18,544 nt of DNA from Comamonadaceae bacterium (GTDB lineage Bacteria > Pseudomonadota > Gammaproteobacteria > Burkholderiales > Burkholderiaceae_C): NCBI GenBank assembly GCA_947374485.1, contig CANCCF010000068.1, positions 1-18,544 on the forward strand. Direction: 5' to 3'. Positions 7,054 to 14,366 of this stretch are shown piece by piece (the first letter of the stretch is position 1; every line of letters begins with the position of its first letter). The notes beneath the pieces were generated by a model. The model was given only the letters and a program-made list of their open reading frames with translations, made no database searches and had not been told where the DNA came from. The position numbers and the translations under genes were made by a program.

Positions 7054-7266
7054 CTATTTTTTAACCGGGGCTTCGATCGGCGGCGCTGCCGCGGCCATGG
7101 CCACTGCCGCGGGTTTGGCACCCGCGCCATTGTGGTAAGCCTTGATCCAGGTGGTGTTGTTCACCAGTGCCAGGTGCACCGAGAACGAGGTCACAGCCAC
7201 TGCACCAAGGAACAAGGGAATGCCCACGGAGGGGCTGACGACGGTCCAGATTTTTCCGAAGATCAT
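7054..7266 (-). CDS. pucA: LH2 antenna alpha subunit
   Basis: This 70-residue single-span protein starts MIFGKIWTVVSPSVGIPLFL and has the B850 bacteriochlorophyll ligand His31 in SFSVHLALV, then TTW and Tyr44. It pairs with PucB in the peripheral antenna ring of the photosynthetic membrane. The C-terminus is an Ala/Pro-rich tail ending in lysines, as in other betaproteobacterial LH2 alpha chains. Residue 45, which with residue 44 tunes B850 absorption in well-studied LH2, is His rather than Trp. An AGGAG site lies upstream and the gene follows pucB by 10 bases. N-terminal Trp7 and absence of the LH1-type MWRIW start separate it from PufA. Confidence 0.95.
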   Translation of the reverse strand: MIFGKIWTVVSPSVGIPLFLGAVAVTSFSVHLALVNNTTWIKAYHNGAGAKPAAVAMAAAAPPIEAPVKK

Positions 7267-7276
7267 GTGCCTGCTC

Positions 7277-7426
7277 CTATTTCAACCAGGGTGAATAGAT
7301 GTAGGCCAGCAGATGGGCGAACGCGGCAATCATGCCGAATATCTGCGTGCCCGTGATGAGAGAGCGGTGGATCTCTTCCGACTCCGCCACGGTAAGACCC
7401 GTCGGTCCCACTTTTTGGTCTGTCAT
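7277..7426 (-). CDS. pucB: LH2 antenna beta subunit
   Basis: This 49-residue protein reads LTVAESEEIHRSL, then AFAHLLAYIYSPWL, the classic antenna beta pattern. His20 is placed to contact B800, His38 ligates B850, and the C-terminal aromatic SPWL motif anchors the helix. It forms the LH2 heterodimer with PucA. An AAGGAG ribosome site is 8 bases upstream. It starts 91 bases after crtC, with a short hairpin in the gap, and opens a pucBAC set that directly continues the puf/crt array. Confidence 0.96.
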   Translation of the reverse strand: MTDQKVGPTGLTVAESEEIHRSLITGTQIFGMIAAFAHLLAYIYSPWLK

Positions 7427-7482
7427 AGTTTTTGCTCCTTGCAAGACGCTAACAACGTGCTCAACCCGCACGGTGGGTATTG

Positions 7483-7499
7483 GCGGCCCGGCTGGCCGC
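7483..7499 (-). other. Short GC-rich hairpin between crtC and pucB
   Basis: Arms GCGGCC (7483-7488) and GGCCGC (7494-7499) enclose a 5-base loop about 20 bases after the crtC stop. No U run follows on the - strand, so it is not a canonical terminator. It might be a processing or stability element ahead of pucBA. In DNA of this GC content a 6-bp stem can arise by chance. Confidence 0.35.
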
Positions 7500-7517
7500 A
7501 AATTCTGGGGTTCGCAT

Positions 7518-8579
7518 TCACCATCTCCTTGGCATGCGCCAGGGCAGCATGGCGCGCACCACGGGCGACACCAGGCGGGGGATGGAAAGCGACTCATGGA
7601 AACTGGTAACCGGCTCGCCCAAGAGCGTGCTGTGCAGCAGGGCGCGCTGGTAAAACGGTGTGTCTTCCAGCTGTTCATGCACGCGCACTGCGGCCTCGCT
7701 GCGCATGCCGCGTGGCAGGCGCCAGCGTGTGGGCGCCAGTGTGTGGCGCGGCGGTGCGGCAAAGGGCGCCACCGTGCCGTCGGTGTCAAAGCGCAAGGCC
7801 AGCACCTTCTCACTTTGGTCGGGGTATTGCATGTCGTAGAGCACGGCGGTACTGCCGTCGGCCATGCGCGCGCGTGACCAGTCCCAGCGGTGAAAGGCGC
7901 GCTCGATGGGTTCGTCACCCTCGTTCGAATCCATGTAGGCCTGGCCGCTCCAGCTTTGTGCGGGCGCGTCGAGTTTGACTTCAATGCGCGCGCTTGGCGC
8001 CAGCGGGCCCCAGCGGTGTTTGCCGGCCGGGTCCAGCGCGGTGCTGAAGCCAAACAGGCGCTCGGGCTCCAGGCGGATGTGGCCGCGTATGCGCTGCGGA
8101 ATGGGGGCGCAGACCTCGTTGATGTCGACCTGCAGGGCCTGGCCGTCCCAGTGCAATTGGCTGGGGCCAATGTGGAAGCGGGTGGCGTCGCGATGGCACA
8201 GGCGGCGTCCGCGCTCGGTCATGCTCCAGCGTTTGGCGTGGCGGCTGTACAGGGCCACGTTCAGGCTGCAAAAGTTATCAGGGTCCACACCGGGCGAACG
8301 CCGACCCCAGGCGTAGTAAGGGGAAAACACGCTGCCGACAAAGGCGATCATGGTGAGCCCCATCGTGCCGTCATCGCTGGTGGCGTCGACATACCACCAG
8401 AGGTAGCCCCCCGGCGCAAGCGCTTGGTCGAAGCAAGGTGCGCCAGTGCCGCTTCGGCCGCCAACTGTCCCGACAAGGCTGCCATCGGCACGCCCGGCCC
8501 CGGGTGCGCGCTGCCACCCGCCAAATACAGGCCCGGAATCCGGCAACTGGCCCCCGGCCGTGAAAAGATGCTCAACCAT
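7518..8579 (-). CDS. crtC: Carotenoid 1,2-hydratase CrtC (hydroxyneurosporene synthase), start uncertain
   Basis: CrtC adds water across the C-1,2 double bond of acyclic carotenoids in the spheroidene/spirilloxanthin pathways. Family sequence is clear: APGGYLWWYVDATSDDG, then MIAFVGSVFSPYYAW, SLNVALYSR, WSMTERGR, SNEGDEPIE, RWDWSRA and EDTPFYQRALL, to a TGA at 7518-7520. The start is unclear. Similarity begins near base 8432 (CFDQALAPGGY), yet no ATG, GTG or TTG lies in frame between there and the TTG near 8549 or the ATG at 8579. The ATG at 8579 gives 353 residues but overlaps crtD by 232 bases. Internal ATGs at 8363 and 8351 (the latter an ATGA overlap with the crtD stop) would remove the conserved PGGY segment. 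I give 8579 as the nearest ATG that keeps all the similarity. Confidence 0.85.
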   Translation of the reverse strand: MVEHLFTAGGQLPDSGPVFGGWQRAPGAGRADGSLVGTVGGRSGTGAPCFDQALAPGGYLWWYVDATSDDGTMGLTMIAFVGSVFSPYYAWGRRSPGVDPDNFCSLNVALYSRHAKRWSMTERGRRLCHRDATRFHIGPSQLHWDGQALQVDINEVCAPIPQRIRGHIRLEPERLFGFSTALDPAGKHRWGPLAPSARIEVKLDAPAQSWSGQAYMDSNEGDEPIERAFHRWDWSRARMADGSTAVLYDMQYPDQSEKVLALRFDTDGTVAPFAAPPRHTLAPTRWRLPRGMRSEAAVRVHEQLEDTPFYQRALLHSTLLGEPVTSFHESLSIPRLVSPVVRAMLPWRMPRRW

Positions 8580-9928
8580 CCGTGTGTCGCCTGTCCATAC
8601 AAAGCCCCTCCCGTTGCGGGAAACCGTTGGTGAAAGTCCTGTGGTGTGGTGACCACTGTGCGTGTGGGCTCCAGCGCCACGTCCAGGCCGCATTGCTTGA
8701 GCCGGGCAAACGTGCGTTCCTGGCAACGCGCTATTTCATTTGCTTGCAGGCTGGCGTGCGCGCCCTCGCCCACCGCAGGCGCATTGACCAGGCACAGCAG
8801 GCGCTCGCGCCCATCGGGCACAGCGCCCGCACCCCGGTCTTGCGCGCAGACATACACCGTGGGGTCTTGCGGCAGGCGGCTGCGGCCAAAAATGTCTTTG
8901 AATTCGGCGGCGTAGTCGTGGCAGAAATACAGGTTGTGGCGGTCCAGCGCGCGCCCCTCAGCACTGTGCGTCTTGGCCAGCACCGACCAGGTCAGGGCCG
9001 AGAGCGAGCGCTCCTTGGCGGCCGTGGGCACAGCCTTGCGGGCGCTCTTTCCGAGCAGACCCTGCTGCAGCGCTGCGGCATCGCCGTTGAACACCACCAG
9101 GTCGGCGTGCAGGGTGTCACCCGTGTCCAGGCGCACGCCGCTGGCCTGGCCGTTGGTGATGCAAATTTCTTCGCAGTGGGTGTTGAAGCGGAACTGCACG
9201 CCGTGCTGCACGCACAGGCGCGCCAGGCACTGGGCCAGCGCCGTCATGCCGCCCTGCACCGCCCACACGCCGTCCATCTCCACCTGCGTGATCAGGCTGA
9301 GCGTGGCCGGGGCTTGCCAGGGCGAGGAGCCGGTGTAGGTGGCGTAGCGGCCAAACAGCTGCTGCAGGCGCGGGTCCGTAAAGTGGCGCTGCATGCTGCC
9401 CATCAGGGTGCGCAGCGGGCCGATGCCGGTGAGAAGGGCCAGGCCGCGCGGGCCCAGGCGCAGCATGAAGCCGGGCACGCCACCCGTGAGCGGCTCACGA
9501 ATAAAAGGCGCTTCCAGCTCCCGATAAAGGGCACGCGTGGTGGCGCAAAACTGTTTGAAGCGCTGGGCTTCATCGGCACCGGCAAAGGATTCAACCGCCG
9601 CCTCGCTGGCCTGTGGGTCGGCAAACAAATCGAGTGCACTGCCGTCACCCCAGAAGTGGCGTGCCAGCACAGGCAACTGCTGCAACTGCAGCTCGCTCTC
9701 CAGATCGTGGCCCAGGGACTGCAGCAGCTCGTCGAACACCCAGCGCATGGTGAACACGGTGGGGCCCGCGTCGATGGTCTGGCCGTCTATCACCTCGCCG
9801 CGCAGCTTGCCACCGGCGTGGCTGTCGCGCTCCAGCACCGTCACAGCAACCCCGGCATGCGCCAGGCGCAGGGCCGACACCAGCCCTGCGATACCGGCAC
9901 CCACCACAACGGCGCGCAGCTCAGGCAT
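8348..9928 (-). CDS. crtD: CrtD, 1-hydroxycarotenoid 3,4-desaturase (methoxyneurosporene dehydrogenase)
   Basis: This 526-residue FAD-dependent desaturase belongs to the CrtI/CrtD family. The dinucleotide-binding motif GAGIAG (residues 10-15) leads into VLERDSHAGGKL; IDAGPTVFTMRWVFDELL is characteristic of CrtD rather than CrtI. The C-terminal FAD motif reads GLYLAGGSAHPGPGVPMAAL. It introduces the 3,4 double bond after CrtC hydration. The ATG at 9928 overlaps the end of crtA by 8 bases. The last 25 or so residues (after LAHLAST) are unlike the family and lie over the start of CrtC similarity, so the native end may be earlier or an indel may be present. Confidence 0.93.
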   Translation of the reverse strand: MPELRAVVVGAGIAGLVSALRLAHAGVAVTVLERDSHAGGKLRGEVIDGQTIDAGPTVFTMRWVFDELLQSLGHDLESELQLQQLPVLARHFWGDGSALDLFADPQASEAAVESFAGADEAQRFKQFCATTRALYRELEAPFIREPLTGGVPGFMLRLGPRGLALLTGIGPLRTLMGSMQRHFTDPRLQQLFGRYATYTGSSPWQAPATLSLITQVEMDGVWAVQGGMTALAQCLARLCVQHGVQFRFNTHCEEICITNGQASGVRLDTGDTLHADLVVFNGDAAALQQGLLGKSARKAVPTAAKERSLSALTWSVLAKTHSAEGRALDRHNLYFCHDYAAEFKDIFGRSRLPQDPTVYVCAQDRGAGAVPDGRERLLCLVNAPAVGEGAHASLQANEIARCQERTFARLKQCGLDVALEPTRTVVTTPQDFHQRFPATGGALYGQATHGWLSIFSRPGASCRIPGLYLAGGSAHPGPGVPMAALSGQLAAEAALAHLASTKRLRRGATSGGMSTPPAMTARWGSP

Positions 9929-10763
9929 GGGCGGCCTCGGCGAGGCGTGCAGCCAGTGGCAGGGGCGCAGACTGGCTCGCGGGTGCGTCCCCATAGTGGT
10001 GCCCGCACCAGGTGCCCGACATGGTGAGCACGCGCATGCGGGCGAAGAGGGATTCCGAAAAAAAGCCGTGCCGGGCCGCAGCGGCAATCGCCAGCTTGTG
10101 CGCGCCCTGGTGCGCGTAGTCCACCAGCGCCTCGGTGCTGTCCCACAGGCTGAAGGTGCACTGGCGCACCAGCGGCGCCTCGCCCAGGCCCATGGCCAGT
10201 TGGCAGCCGGCGGCCTGGCCCAGGTCCGCCTGCGCGGGCGGCGCATAGCGCCAGAACGCCATGGCCTTGGCCGGTCGTATGGAGCCGCGTGTGAGGGCTG
10301 CTATGGGCATGTTGGGAATGGTGTGCAGGTTGGACGCTTCGGACCCATTGCGCAGCAAAGCATCGGGAGCGTTCAGGCGCGCCTCGGGCGTGGCAGCCCA
10401 GCCTTGCTGGTCCCACATTCCCCGCGCAGACGTCAGCGCCAGTGTGCCCAGCCAGTGCTCACGGGCACGCGAGACAAAGGCTGCCACCTCGGCGCCCGCA
10501 CAAAAGGCCTGGGCATTACGCTGGTCATCAAACACACACACCAGCCCCTGGTGGCTGGGGCTGGGCCGCAAGCCAAACCCGCCGCCGTGGCCGCTGCCCA
10601 TGATCTTGGAAAACTGCAGCCCCGGCACGCCCTTGAACGCCGCACTGCCCTGCGCCAGCCGCAGCCAGCCCCAGGAGCGGTGCCGCACCGCAAAGTCCAA
10701 CAGCAACACCACCACCACGCCGGACAGCACGGCAGCAGTCGGGGCTGGGGCGGGAGTGCTCAT
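9921..10763 (-). CDS. crtA: Spheroidene monooxygenase CrtA
   Basis: CrtA is the oxygen-dependent enzyme that adds the 2-keto group, turning spheroidene into spheroidenone. The protein has 280 residues from the ATG at 10763; a TTG at 10775 would add four, and no strong ribosome site is seen for either. Typical segments are VLLLDFAVRHRSWGW near the start, GLQFSKIMGSGHGGGFGLRPS, QGLVCVFDD, SLWDSTEALVDYAH and HGFFSESLFARMRV. The gene starts 16 bases after pufC and its end overlaps crtD by 8 bases, forming crtADC. Its presence predicts a switch to the ketocarotenoid when oxygen is available. Confidence 0.93.
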   Translation of the reverse strand: MSTPAPAPTAAVLSGVVVVLLLDFAVRHRSWGWLRLAQGSAAFKGVPGLQFSKIMGSGHGGGFGLRPSPSHQGLVCVFDDQRNAQAFCAGAEVAAFVSRAREHWLGTLALTSARGMWDQQGWAATPEARLNAPDALLRNGSEASNLHTIPNMPIAALTRGSIRPAKAMAFWRYAPPAQADLGQAAGCQLAMGLGEAPLVRQCTFSLWDSTEALVDYAHQGAHKLAIAAAARHGFFSESLFARMRVLTMSGTWCGHHYGDAPASQSAPLPLAARLAEAAHA

Positions 10764-10779
10764 GGTGGACGGCAATACG

Positions 10780-11796
10780 CTACTGGGCCGCCACCTTGTC
10801 CACCACCGGGCCGACCAGCTCGGGGTAGTCGGCCAGCATGGGCGTGCCGTTCAGCGGCTTGTAGGCGCCCTGGTGGCAGGTGGCGCAGTTGGCCTTGGCC
10901 ACGTCGCCCAGCTCGCCCTTGCGGTGCGCGGGAAAGGTGTCGGCCAGCGGCTCCAGGTAGTCGTTGTTGAGCGCGCGCGCCATGCGGATGCCATACCAGG
11001 CCACTGCACGCTGGGGCGGGTTGCCTTCCCAGCTCTGGAAGGAGCGCGTGTTGTGGCAGTAGGTGCAGTTCACACCCAGCGACTGGGACACGTGCGTCAT
11101 CAGCCCATAAGTCCACTCGGCCTGCTTGATGCTGTGGCGGTTGCCCGAGGGCAAGGGCGTGGGGCCATTGACGCGGATGTCCTGCTGCTCCAGCAGGAAC
11201 GGCGTGAACGGGTCGTTAGGCAGAGAGGACAGGTTCACCGCTGGGTCCGGGCTGTTTTGCCCCGCCTTGTCGCCCATGAAGTTGGAGCCATAGGGCTGCG
11301 GGTTGGAGCGGTACCAGACCTGCTCGGGAATGTTGTTGCCGCGGTGGCAGGTGTAGCAGGTGATGCCGGTGCCGGCCACGTGCGTCTTCCACTGGCTGTT
11401 GACGGTGCGCGTCATCTCCAGCATGCGCCGCGCCACCACCTTGGTGTACTTGCTGTCGTCAGCAAAGTTGGCCGCGTCGTGGCAATAGGCGCAGCCCTCG
11501 TTGGGTGCGACCCAGGTGACCATGGAGGCCATCACGCGGGTGAACTGGGCCACGCTCAGGTCGCCCAGCACCTTGACGTTCTTGAACACCAAAGACGCCT
11601 TGGGGCCGTCAGCAGGTGCCGCTGGCAGGGGCACGGGTGCGGTGTTGTTGTCGAGCTTGGCTTCGACAATGCGCGGGTTGTAGACCTGCAGCATGCCGGT
11701 GCCGCGGTAGCCGCGTTGCACCGAATCCATGCCCGGGCGCTCGCAACCGGCCAGCAAGGTAGTCAGCAAAGCCAACAGACAGATAACAGCTCTCAT
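10780..11796 (-). CDS. pufC: Reaction-centre tetraheme cytochrome c subunit
   Basis: PufC sits on the periplasmic face of the reaction centre and re-reduces the oxidised special pair. The 338-residue protein has a lipoprotein signal, with hydrophobic residues 5-17 and a lipobox LLAGC whose Cys18 would be acylated. Four CxxCH heme sites are present: CAYCH (102-106), CYTCH (147-151), CTYCH (244-248) and CATCH (304-308). The start at 11796 is set by this signal and by the ATGA overlap with the pufM stop; the open frame further upstream lies over pufM. Length and heme count are normal. The gene is followed after 16 bases by crtA. Confidence 0.96.
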   Translation of the reverse strand: MRAVICLLALLTTLLAGCERPGMDSVQRGYRGTGMLQVYNPRIVEAKLDNNTAPVPLPAAPADGPKASLVFKNVKVLGDLSVAQFTRVMASMVTWVAPNEGCAYCHDAANFADDSKYTKVVARRMLEMTRTVNSQWKTHVAGTGITCYTCHRGNNIPEQVWYRSNPQPYGSNFMGDKAGQNSPDPAVNLSSLPNDPFTPFLLEQQDIRVNGPTPLPSGNRHSIKQAEWTYGLMTHVSQSLGVNCTYCHNTRSFQSWEGNPPQRAVAWYGIRMARALNNDYLEPLADTFPAHRKGELGDVAKANCATCHQGAYKPLNGTPMLADYPELVGPVVDKVAAQ

Positions 11797-12770
11797 GGCT
11801 TGACTCCTTGCAGCAACGCGGGGTCCACCACCGCAGGAAACACGGCCGGGTACGGCGGCACCACGCCATGCTTCATGGCCCACAGGTACCAGTTGTCCAC
11901 CACGGTGCCGGTGAGCAGGATGCCAATGCCACCCACCAACGGGCACAGCACGGCAAACCACCAGGCCCAGCGGTGAATCGATTCCATGGTGGCGTTGAAG
12001 CCCATGGTCCAGCGCCAGAACAGGGCTGCGCGCTCGGACGCCGTGCCGCGGTCCACGATCTGCTCCACCTCGCGCTCGCCGCCAAAGCGGGTTACCGCCA
12101 GGATGGTGGCGCCGTGCATGGCGAACAGCAGCACCGAGCCATACAGAAAGGCAATCGAGAGCGCATGGAAGGGGTTGTAAAACAGGTTGCCATAGCGCAG
12201 CGAAAACGCCGCCGTCCAGTCCAGGTGCGGGAAGATGCCAAAGGGCACGGCCTCACCCCAGGAGCCCATCAGCACCGGGCGGAAAAAGCCCAGCACCAGG
12301 AACAGCCAGATCGCCGACAGAAAAGCCCACGGCACATGCGTGCCCAGCCCCAGCTCGCGTGAGCGGCGGTAGGTGCGCAGCCACCACAGCAAAAGCGAGG
12401 CAGTGAGCAGGCCACCGGCCATCAGCCACCAGCCCCCCTGGTTGAGTGGCGGCAGGTGCAGGCCGTAACTGGGCGGCGGCGGCTCCAGCGCCAGCCAGAA
12501 GAGCTGGCGCACAAACTGCACCGGGTCCCAGTGGACCGAGGCCAGCATGTTCAGGCCAATGATGTTGAAGGCCAGCATGCCGCAGACCAGCGAGGCCAGG
12601 CCGAGCGCGCCCAGGTAGATCGGGCCAATCTGCGCATTGCCCAGCTTGCCCGCCCAATAGGACGCTATCGGCTCGCCGGTACGCGGGCTGTTGCCTTTGC
12701 CGAGCTCGATGCCGTGGTGCAAGGGGCCCGTGGCCTGCACGGTGGTGAAAAGATTCAGGTATTCAGCCAT
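11793..12770 (-). CDS. pufM: Photosynthetic reaction centre M subunit
   Basis: This 325-residue, five-helix protein is one half of the type II reaction-centre core. With the initiator Met counted, the known functional positions are all occupied: His182 (accessory bacteriochlorophyll), His202 (special pair), Tyr210, Trp252 (quinone QA pocket), and the non-heme iron ligands His219, Glu234 and His266. The sequence opens MAEYLNLFTTVQ. A short C-terminal tail (VVPPYPAVFPAVVDP) is compatible with docking of the cytochrome subunit. It starts 12 bases after pufL and its stop overlaps pufC as ATGA. No oddity seen. Confidence 0.98.
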   Translation of the reverse strand: MAEYLNLFTTVQATGPLHHGIELGKGNSPRTGEPIASYWAGKLGNAQIGPIYLGALGLASLVCGMLAFNIIGLNMLASVHWDPVQFVRQLFWLALEPPPPSYGLHLPPLNQGGWWLMAGGLLTASLLLWWLRTYRRSRELGLGTHVPWAFLSAIWLFLVLGFFRPVLMGSWGEAVPFGIFPHLDWTAAFSLRYGNLFYNPFHALSIAFLYGSVLLFAMHGATILAVTRFGGEREVEQIVDRGTASERAALFWRWTMGFNATMESIHRWAWWFAVLCPLVGGIGILLTGTVVDNWYLWAMKHGVVPPYPAVFPAVVDPALLQGVKP

Positions 12771-12782
12771 TGCTTGCTCCTC

Positions 12783-13610
12783 TTATTGGCGCCAGATCGG
12801 CATGTTGAGCCACCAGCTCCACCATTCGGGCCAGCCACGGCTCCAGAACGGGCCGCTGAGCACAATGCACAGGGCGCTGAACAGCACAGCGGCCAAGGCC
12901 AGGAACAGGCCCAGGCGGTGGATGCCCAGGGTGCCGATGGAGTAGCCCACGATGTCGCGGAAGAAGGTGTCCTCGTGGTCGGGGGTCTTGACCACCTGGC
13001 CCGCCTTGGGGTTGGTGGCCGAAAGAATCAGGCCGCCATGCAGCGAGAGTGCAAAGGTGGTGCCAAAGAAGAAGCTCACCGCCAGCATGTGGGCCGGGTT
13101 GTAGTGAAAGTGCAGGTACTGGTAGCCCACGTTAGAGACCCAGTCCAGGTGGCTGTAGATGCCGTAGGGAAAGCCGTGGCCCCAGGCGCCCATCAGCACC
13201 GGGCGAATCACCTCCAGGGTGAAGTAGGCAAAGATGGCCACACTGAAGGCGGCGGGCACGTGGTAGCCCATGCCCAGCTTGCGGCAGATTTCCACCTCGC
13301 GCGCCGCCCAGGACACAAAGGCCCCCAGCGCGCAGATGGTGATGAGCTGCCACAGGCCGCCCGCCATCAGCGGCGCAGGGCGCAGGCCGTAGGACAAGTC
13401 GGGTGGGGCAATGCTGATTTGCCAGAGGTTCCAGGTCGGGCCCATGGCCGCGCCCCAGAGAATCAGGGCCGTGCCCAGAATCGCGAAGAAGATGGTGGTG
13501 ATGCCGAAGAAGCCGACATAGAACGGACCCACCCAAAAGTCGAACAGGTCGCCTCCGAGCAGAGTGCCACCGCGGACTCTGTATTTCTTTTCAAAGCTAA
13601 GCATGGCCAT
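12783..13610 (-). CDS. pufL: Photosynthetic reaction centre L subunit
   Basis: This 275-residue, five-helix protein pairs with PufM. Counting the initiator Met, all expected residues are seen: His154 (accessory bacteriochlorophyll), His169, His174 (special pair), iron ligands His191 and His231, and the proton-path residues Glu105, Glu213 and Asp214. The start MAMLSFEKKYRVRGG is the family start, with AGGAG upstream. The gene follows pufA after 115 bases that contain a long hairpin, so its translation level should be well below that of pufBA. Sequence is fully canonical. Confidence 0.98.
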   Translation of the reverse strand: MAMLSFEKKYRVRGGTLLGGDLFDFWVGPFYVGFFGITTIFFAILGTALILWGAAMGPTWNLWQISIAPPDLSYGLRPAPLMAGGLWQLITICALGAFVSWAAREVEICRKLGMGYHVPAAFSVAIFAYFTLEVIRPVLMGAWGHGFPYGIYSHLDWVSNVGYQYLHFHYNPAHMLAVSFFFGTTFALSLHGGLILSATNPKAGQVVKTPDHEDTFFRDIVGYSIGTLGIHRLGLFLALAAVLFSALCIVLSGPFWSRGWPEWWSWWLNMPIWRQ

Positions 13611-13665
13611 GGTGGGGCTCCTGTGCAGCGGGTGCGTGCGACGGTTTCAGGCAAAAAATATGAGG

Positions 13666-13717
13666 GGCAGACACTGCGCTCGAACAGTTTTTGAGGGGTT
13701 CAAACACAGTGTCTGCC
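13666..13717 (-). other. Intercistronic hairpin between pufA and pufL
   Basis: Perfect 11-bp arms GGCAGACACTG (13666-13676) and CAGTGTCTGCC (13707-13717) begin 8 bases after the pufA stop. Inside, UUGAAC pairs with GUUCGA in the transcript (one G-U pair), capped by a 12-base loop. No U run follows. In Rhodobacter a hairpin at the same place stabilises the pufBA message so that antenna exceeds reaction centre; the same role is inferred here. Confidence 0.85.
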
Positions 13718-13725
13718 AGGTGCAA

Positions 13726-13929
13726 CTAGGACTTGATAGCCGGCACTGCGGGCGGCATTGGCGCGTTTTGCGCCGTTGCGGATGCCACAGGCTTTTTCGC
13801 GCCGTCGAGCCAGTTGAACTTGTTGGTGCTGAGCAGGATGAGGTGAATCATCGCGGCCAGGCCAAAGAGGAAAATGCCCTGTACCACCATGGCACGCAGG
13901 GGATCGAAAAGTCGCCAAATACGCCACAT
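13726..13929 (-). CDS. pufA: LH1 antenna alpha subunit
   Basis: This 67-residue single-span protein opens MWRIWRLFDPLRAM, the LH1 alpha start, with His29 as bacteriochlorophyll ligand in AMIHLILLST and the aromatic NKFNWLDG after the helix. It forms the ring around the reaction centre with PufB. The tail is rich in Ala and Pro. An AGGAG site is 7 bases upstream, overlapping the stop of the 75-residue gene, which separates it from pufB, an unusual layout. Confidence 0.97.
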   Translation of the reverse strand: MWRIWRLFDPLRAMVVQGIFLFGLAAMIHLILLSTNKFNWLDGAKKPVASATAQNAPMPPAVPAIKS

Positions 13930-13939
13930 AAAAGTACTC

Positions 13940-14167
13940 CTAAAAAATGTGGGACATGAAGGTGTAAATACCAGCGCTTACCCCGGAGAAAATGTTGGTC
14001 ATGTTCTCGGCGCCGGGCAGCCAGCTCTTCCACGACACGCCCAGCACCTGGCCAATGGCAGCGACGAACAACAGCAGGACAAAGCACGGTACAAAGACCA
14101 GGGCAAAACTCAGCTTGCTACCCTTGGCAGGGTGATGGGCTTCCGATAAGGACGGGTTTACGAACAT
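13940..14167 (-). CDS. Unrecognised 75-residue single-span membrane protein between pufB and pufA
   Basis: The protein opens MFVNPSLSEAHHPAKGSKL, has one transmembrane helix at about residues 19-43 (FALVFVPCFVLLLFVAAIG), then SWKSWLPGAEN and a C-terminal helix candidate ending YTFMSHIF. The helix holds no His, so it is not a bacteriochlorophyll-ligating alpha or beta chain of the usual type. An SD-like GGAG sits upstream of the ATG at 14167; the gene starts 32 bases after pufB and ends 10 bases before pufA, whose ribosome site abuts its TAG. It does not look like PufQ by eye. Size, topology and operon place recall PufX-like auxiliary LH1 subunits, but I see no secure similarity. Lying upstream of the stabilising hairpin, it should be expressed near antenna level. 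Confidence 0.8.
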   Translation of the reverse strand: MFVNPSLSEAHHPAKGSKLSFALVFVPCFVLLLFVAAIGQVLGVSWKSWLPGAENMTNIFSGVSAGIYTFMSHIF

Positions 14168-14199
14168 GGTTTAACTCCGATGAAAGTTGTTGATCCGAC

Positions 14200-14343
14200 T
14201 CAGAGCCAGGGGCGCCATGCCCAGACCAGGATGTGGGCCACCACGGCAACCGCCGTGAAACCCACCAGACCCTGCATCCAGTAATGGTGAAACTCCTGAG
14301 CTTCCTCGTCAGACAGACCGGATATGGAATTCCGATTCGACAT
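14200..14343 (-). CDS. pufB: LH1 antenna beta subunit
   Basis: This 47-residue protein reads GLSDEEAQEFHHYWMQG, then AVVAHILVWAWRPWL: the LH1 beta signature with His37 as bacteriochlorophyll ligand and the C-terminal WRPWL anchor. It is too short to be listed by many gene callers. A strong AAGGAG site is 8 bases upstream, just after an 8-bp hairpin. It is the first puf gene after bchZ; no pufQ-like gene lies between them. Two adjacent His (19-20) stand where most LH1 beta chains have one. Confidence 0.96.
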   Translation of the reverse strand: MSNRNSISGLSDEEAQEFHHYWMQGLVGFTAVAVVAHILVWAWRPWL

Positions 14344-14366
14344 ACGCATGCTCCTTCTCTAAAACA

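Noticed and set aside
5728..7356. Long + strand open frame opposite pucC and pucA
   Set aside because: It mirrors clear - strand genes. Composition rich in His, Gln, Gly and Ala without domain signature is typical of antisense frames in GC-rich DNA. The same applies to + strand frames opposite crtD, pufC, pufL/pufM, bchZ and bchY.
8348..8440. CrtD-CrtC fusion protein by a frameshift at the G run
   Set aside because: Adding one G would fuse the frames, but the CrtC frame already carries family residues (FDQALAPGG) upstream of the run, so a fusion at that point would discard genuine CrtC sequence.
13940..14167. 75-aa protein as a second LH1 alpha or beta chain
   Set aside because: The transmembrane helix has no His ligand, and neither the MWRIW-type start of alpha chains nor the WRPW ending of beta chains is present.
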